Shown here piece by piece: positions 15,833 through 17,504 of a stretch of DNA of 17,504 bases (its first letter is position 1; the number at the start of each line of letters is the position of its first letter). Source of the stretch: an uncultured Megasphaera sp. (lineage in GTDB: Bacteria > Bacillota > Negativicutes > Veillonellales > Megasphaeraceae); assembly GCA_900540735.1 (NCBI GenBank), contig UQHB01000052.1:1-17504 (forward strand), in the 5' to 3' direction. The position numbers and the translations under genes are program-made. The notes beneath the pieces were generated by a model. It did no database searches. It saw nothing but the letters and a program-made list of their open reading frames with translations, and was not told the origin of the DNA.

Positions 15833-16375
15833 TCATTCATCCTTGGCAGATAACTTCCGTTTTTGAAAGGTATTATTCCAATCAATTTTTTCGCCCTGTA
15901 TCCCAATACGATTGATTCGTTCTTGCTTACCGCGTTTTTTAATTTTTTCATATTCTTCAACTTCTTGTAGTGATAAAGACTGTGGTGTATCCAAAATGCT
16001 ATATTCAGCCGGAGAATAATATTGCTTCAACGTGCGTTCTGTAGCGGTAACATCATGATTCTTTTTTATAAATTGAATATATAATTTCTTATTATCTATA
16101 ATTAACATGCCGTCTTCACCATAACACCACAGTTTGCCATTGTACCACTCATATGTCCAAATAAATGAACCGCCTAAATTAATTTTCTCTTGTTGTTTCC
16201 CATATGACCCCCAATCATATAAAACATACGCAGGATATTCTTTTTCTACAATAAATCTACCTTGTGGGCCTCCTTGTACTATATAGTCACGCCCAGTAAT
16301 ATCATACTTTTCTTGTGAAGGTGATTCAAAATATACATAAGCAGATAATAAAAGTAAAATACCAATAAATATTTT
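15833..16375 (-). CDS. Exported or anchored protein of unknown function, no standard start codon
   Basis: An open frame of 180 codons that begins right after a TAA at 16376-16378 and has no ATG, GTG or TTG until Met at 16108. Starting there would leave only 91 residues and cut a clearly continuous protein. The N-terminus KIFIGILLLLSAYVYF looks like a signal peptide or membrane anchor. The next ~100 residues are rich in aromatic and glycine residues (for example WTYEWYNG), and the C-terminus is very charged. AAGG lies ~11 nt before an ATA codon (16370-16372) and ~17 nt before an ATT (16364-16366), either of which might serve as a rare start. Alternatively a recent mutation removed the start and the gene is dying. 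It follows the membrane immunity candidate by 28 nt. I do not recognise the family. An accessory or orphan immunity protein is an inference from position only. Confidence 0.55.
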   Translation of the reverse strand, partial: KIFIGILLLLSAYVYFESPSQEKYDITGRDYIVQGGPQGRFIVEKEYPAYVLYDWGSYGKQQEKINLGGSFIWTYEWYNGKLWCYGEDGMLIIDNKKLYIQFIKKNHDVTATERTLKQYYSPAEYSILDTPQSLSLQEVEEYEKIKKRGKQERINRIGIQGEKIDWNNTFQKRKLSAKDE

Positions 16376-16403
16376 TTATTATACCTTAAAATTTTTATTT
16401 ACC

Positions 16404-16862
16404 TTATTTTTTGTTTTGTTCTTCATTTTTTCTTACTATTATCCAACAGATTAGGAAACCAAGTATATATGGAATAAATCCAGAAAGAATAGCTATAATT
16501 TGATTTACCGCCCATACAATGATTACTACAGTTCCCAAGACCAAGTTATGGAAACGAGAATAAAAACATCTCAACCAAGTACTCATTAATAAAACGCTAA
16601 ATATTATTTCTACAAGGTACAATACAAATATTACTATTTTCCCCGTATCAACCCCAACTGATATATCCTCGGTCAGTATCAAGAAAAAAAGTTGTGCCAA
16701 CCCTATACTTGAAATAAGTATAAACTTATAGATAAATTCTTTCCTAGAAATATATCGTTTTATGCTTAAAGACATATTTCGTTTAGTAATTCCTATCAAA
16801 ACGCCAATAGCAATGATATATAGTATGGCTTGCATTATTAAATATTCATTAATTATAAGCAT
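16404..16862 (-). CDS. Small multi-pass membrane protein, candidate CDI immunity protein
   Basis: A 152-residue very hydrophobic protein with four or five membrane helices (about 6-25, 44-64, 75-96, 106-122 and 124-143) and a charged C-terminal tail. AAAGGGG stands 6 nt before the ATG at 16862, a strong ribosome binding site. It begins 26 nt after the stop of the CdiA-like toxin tip, on the same strand, which is exactly where contact-dependent inhibition systems encode their immunity protein. Membrane-embedded immunity proteins are known for CDI toxins that attack or cross the inner membrane, so the toxin may act there; that is inference. I recognise no family. Base use is far more AT-rich than the core genes (15 G+C of 60 at 16681-16740), as expected for a recently exchanged cassette. 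Confidence 0.7.
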   Translation of the reverse strand: MLIINEYLIMQAILYIIAIGVLIGITKRNMSLSIKRYISRKEFIYKFILISSIGLAQLFFLILTEDISVGVDTGKIVIFVLYLVEIIFSVLLMSTWLRCFYSRFHNLVLGTVVIIVWAVNQIIAILSGFIPYILGFLICWIIVRKNEEQNKK

Positions 16863-16888
16863 ATTATACCCCTTTCCATGAAATATAT

Positions 16889-17504
16889 TTAAAAATTCTT
16901 TTTAATTACTTCCTCTAAAAAACTTTTTTGATTATCTTGGCTAGGATTCTCAATTAAATTTATACCAGCCTTTATTAATTCCACGTTTTTCGTAGTTACT
17001 CCACTTAAAAGTACTGCTTCAGCATACATCCTCCCTAATTGCTGAATCTGATATCGTTTATACCCTTCCGTATATTGAGTTAAAGCAAATCCATATACAC
17101 GATTTCCATAAGGTATATAATAAACCCCTGTAACAATTTCATCCTGAATATATAAATCGCTTCCATTTGGTCCCTGTCCTTTAAAATACTCCCACCCCAT
17201 AGACGGATTATTAGCATCACGAACCCAGATATAGGCATTTACTGGGGCAACACCTACATAGATATCCTGTCCATTTCTCCTAACGTAAATCGAACCATCT
17301 GGATTAGCATAATACGCACCTTCAAACTGAGGTTTTTCTCTGTAAGCATTCCACTTTGTTCCATACTGTGCTGTATCAGCACCAGTTTCTTCATTGTTTC
17401 CAGTAGCGGCATTTACGGTGGCTCCTAGAGCCGCACTTATCCATTGTGCTTTTGCAGGGTCATAACCAGCCCATTCTTTTATTTTGTTAATTAGTGCTTC
17501 ATTA
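16889..17504 (-). CDS. C-terminus of a CdiA/haemagglutinin-like contact-dependent toxin (5' part outside window)
   Basis: The frame is open from the right edge to a TAA at 16889-16891, giving the last 204 residues of a larger protein; the Met at 17200 is internal. Residues 1-52 (IKEWAGYDPAKAQWISAALG, VNAATGN, then GTKWN) match my memory of the repeated pre-toxin region of large haemagglutinin/CdiA proteins of Veillonellaceae, just before the variable tip. Such proteins are two-partner secreted filaments on the outer membrane that deliver their last domain into neighbouring cells. Residues ~53-204 would be the toxin: a strand-rich first half (GAYYANPDGSIYV...DIYVGV) and a helical second half (157-202), with no Cys and no catalytic motif I recognise. 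The protein N-terminus and the TpsB/CdiB partner must lie beyond the right edge. The next gene is the likely immunity gene. It could instead be a recycled or orphan tip. Confidence 0.72.
   Translation of the reverse strand, partial: NEALINKIKEWAGYDPAKAQWISAALGATVNAATGNNEETGADTAQYGTKWNAYREKPQFEGAYYANPDGSIYVRRNGQDIYVGVAPVNAYIWVRDANNPSMGWEYFKGQGPNGSDLYIQDEIVTGVYYIPYGNRVYGFALTQYTEGYKRYQIQQLGRMYAEAVLLSGVTTKNVELIKAGINLIENPSQDNQKSFLEEVIKKNF

Overview
The window looks like chromosomal DNA from a Negativicutes bacterium, a diderm Firmicute of the Megasphaera / Anaeroglobus / Veillonella type. This is inferred. Firmicute-style genes (mutS2, an ecfA1-ecfA2-ecfT-truA operon, CsoR, strong AGGAGG-type ribosome binding sites) sit beside the end of a contact-dependent-inhibition type exoprotein, which needs an outer membrane. 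Most of the window has moderate GC. The last ~1.7 kb is clearly AT-rich. I found no rRNA, tRNA, CRISPR array or insertion sequence.

Layout. 1-215: the 3' end of an upstream reading frame, possibly a LysR-type regulator. 356-994 (+): an RraA-family aldolase/decarboxylase-like protein. It shares a 20-bp perfect-stem bidirectional terminator with the convergent gene at 1088-2950 (-), a soft-metal P1B ATPase split by one in-frame amber codon. Upstream of the ATPase are a promoter and two matching CsoR-type operators. csoR itself (3195-3470) is the last gene of a leftward operon running U32 protein - mutS2 - csoR (8295 to 3195). Further right, each apparently with its own promoter, come a VTT/TVP38 membrane protein (8424-9104) and a TDT/SLAC1-family transporter (9201-10211). 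An ecfA1-ecfA2-ecfT-truA operon with overlapping genes (13606 to 10320) follows, then a DUF805 membrane protein (13734-14291), a rightward acidic protein of unknown function (14389-14844) and uppP (14884-15714, -).

The AT-rich right end (about 15833-17504, all leftward) is the most unusual part. It holds the C-terminal 204 residues of a CdiA/haemagglutinin-like protein with an unrecognised ~150-residue toxin tip. 26 nt downstream is a small multi-pass membrane protein, the likely immunity protein. Beyond that is a 180-codon reading frame for an exported or membrane-anchored protein that has no ATG, GTG or TTG start.

How the parts may work together: copper (or another soft metal) would release CsoR from two operators and induce the efflux ATPase, but the ATPase is interrupted in this sequence, so this arm is probably broken here. 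The ECF module supplies energising subunits for vitamin or metal uptake; no substrate-binding S subunit is visible. UppP recycles the lipid carrier for the cell wall. The right end is a contact-dependent toxin/immunity cassette next to core genes.
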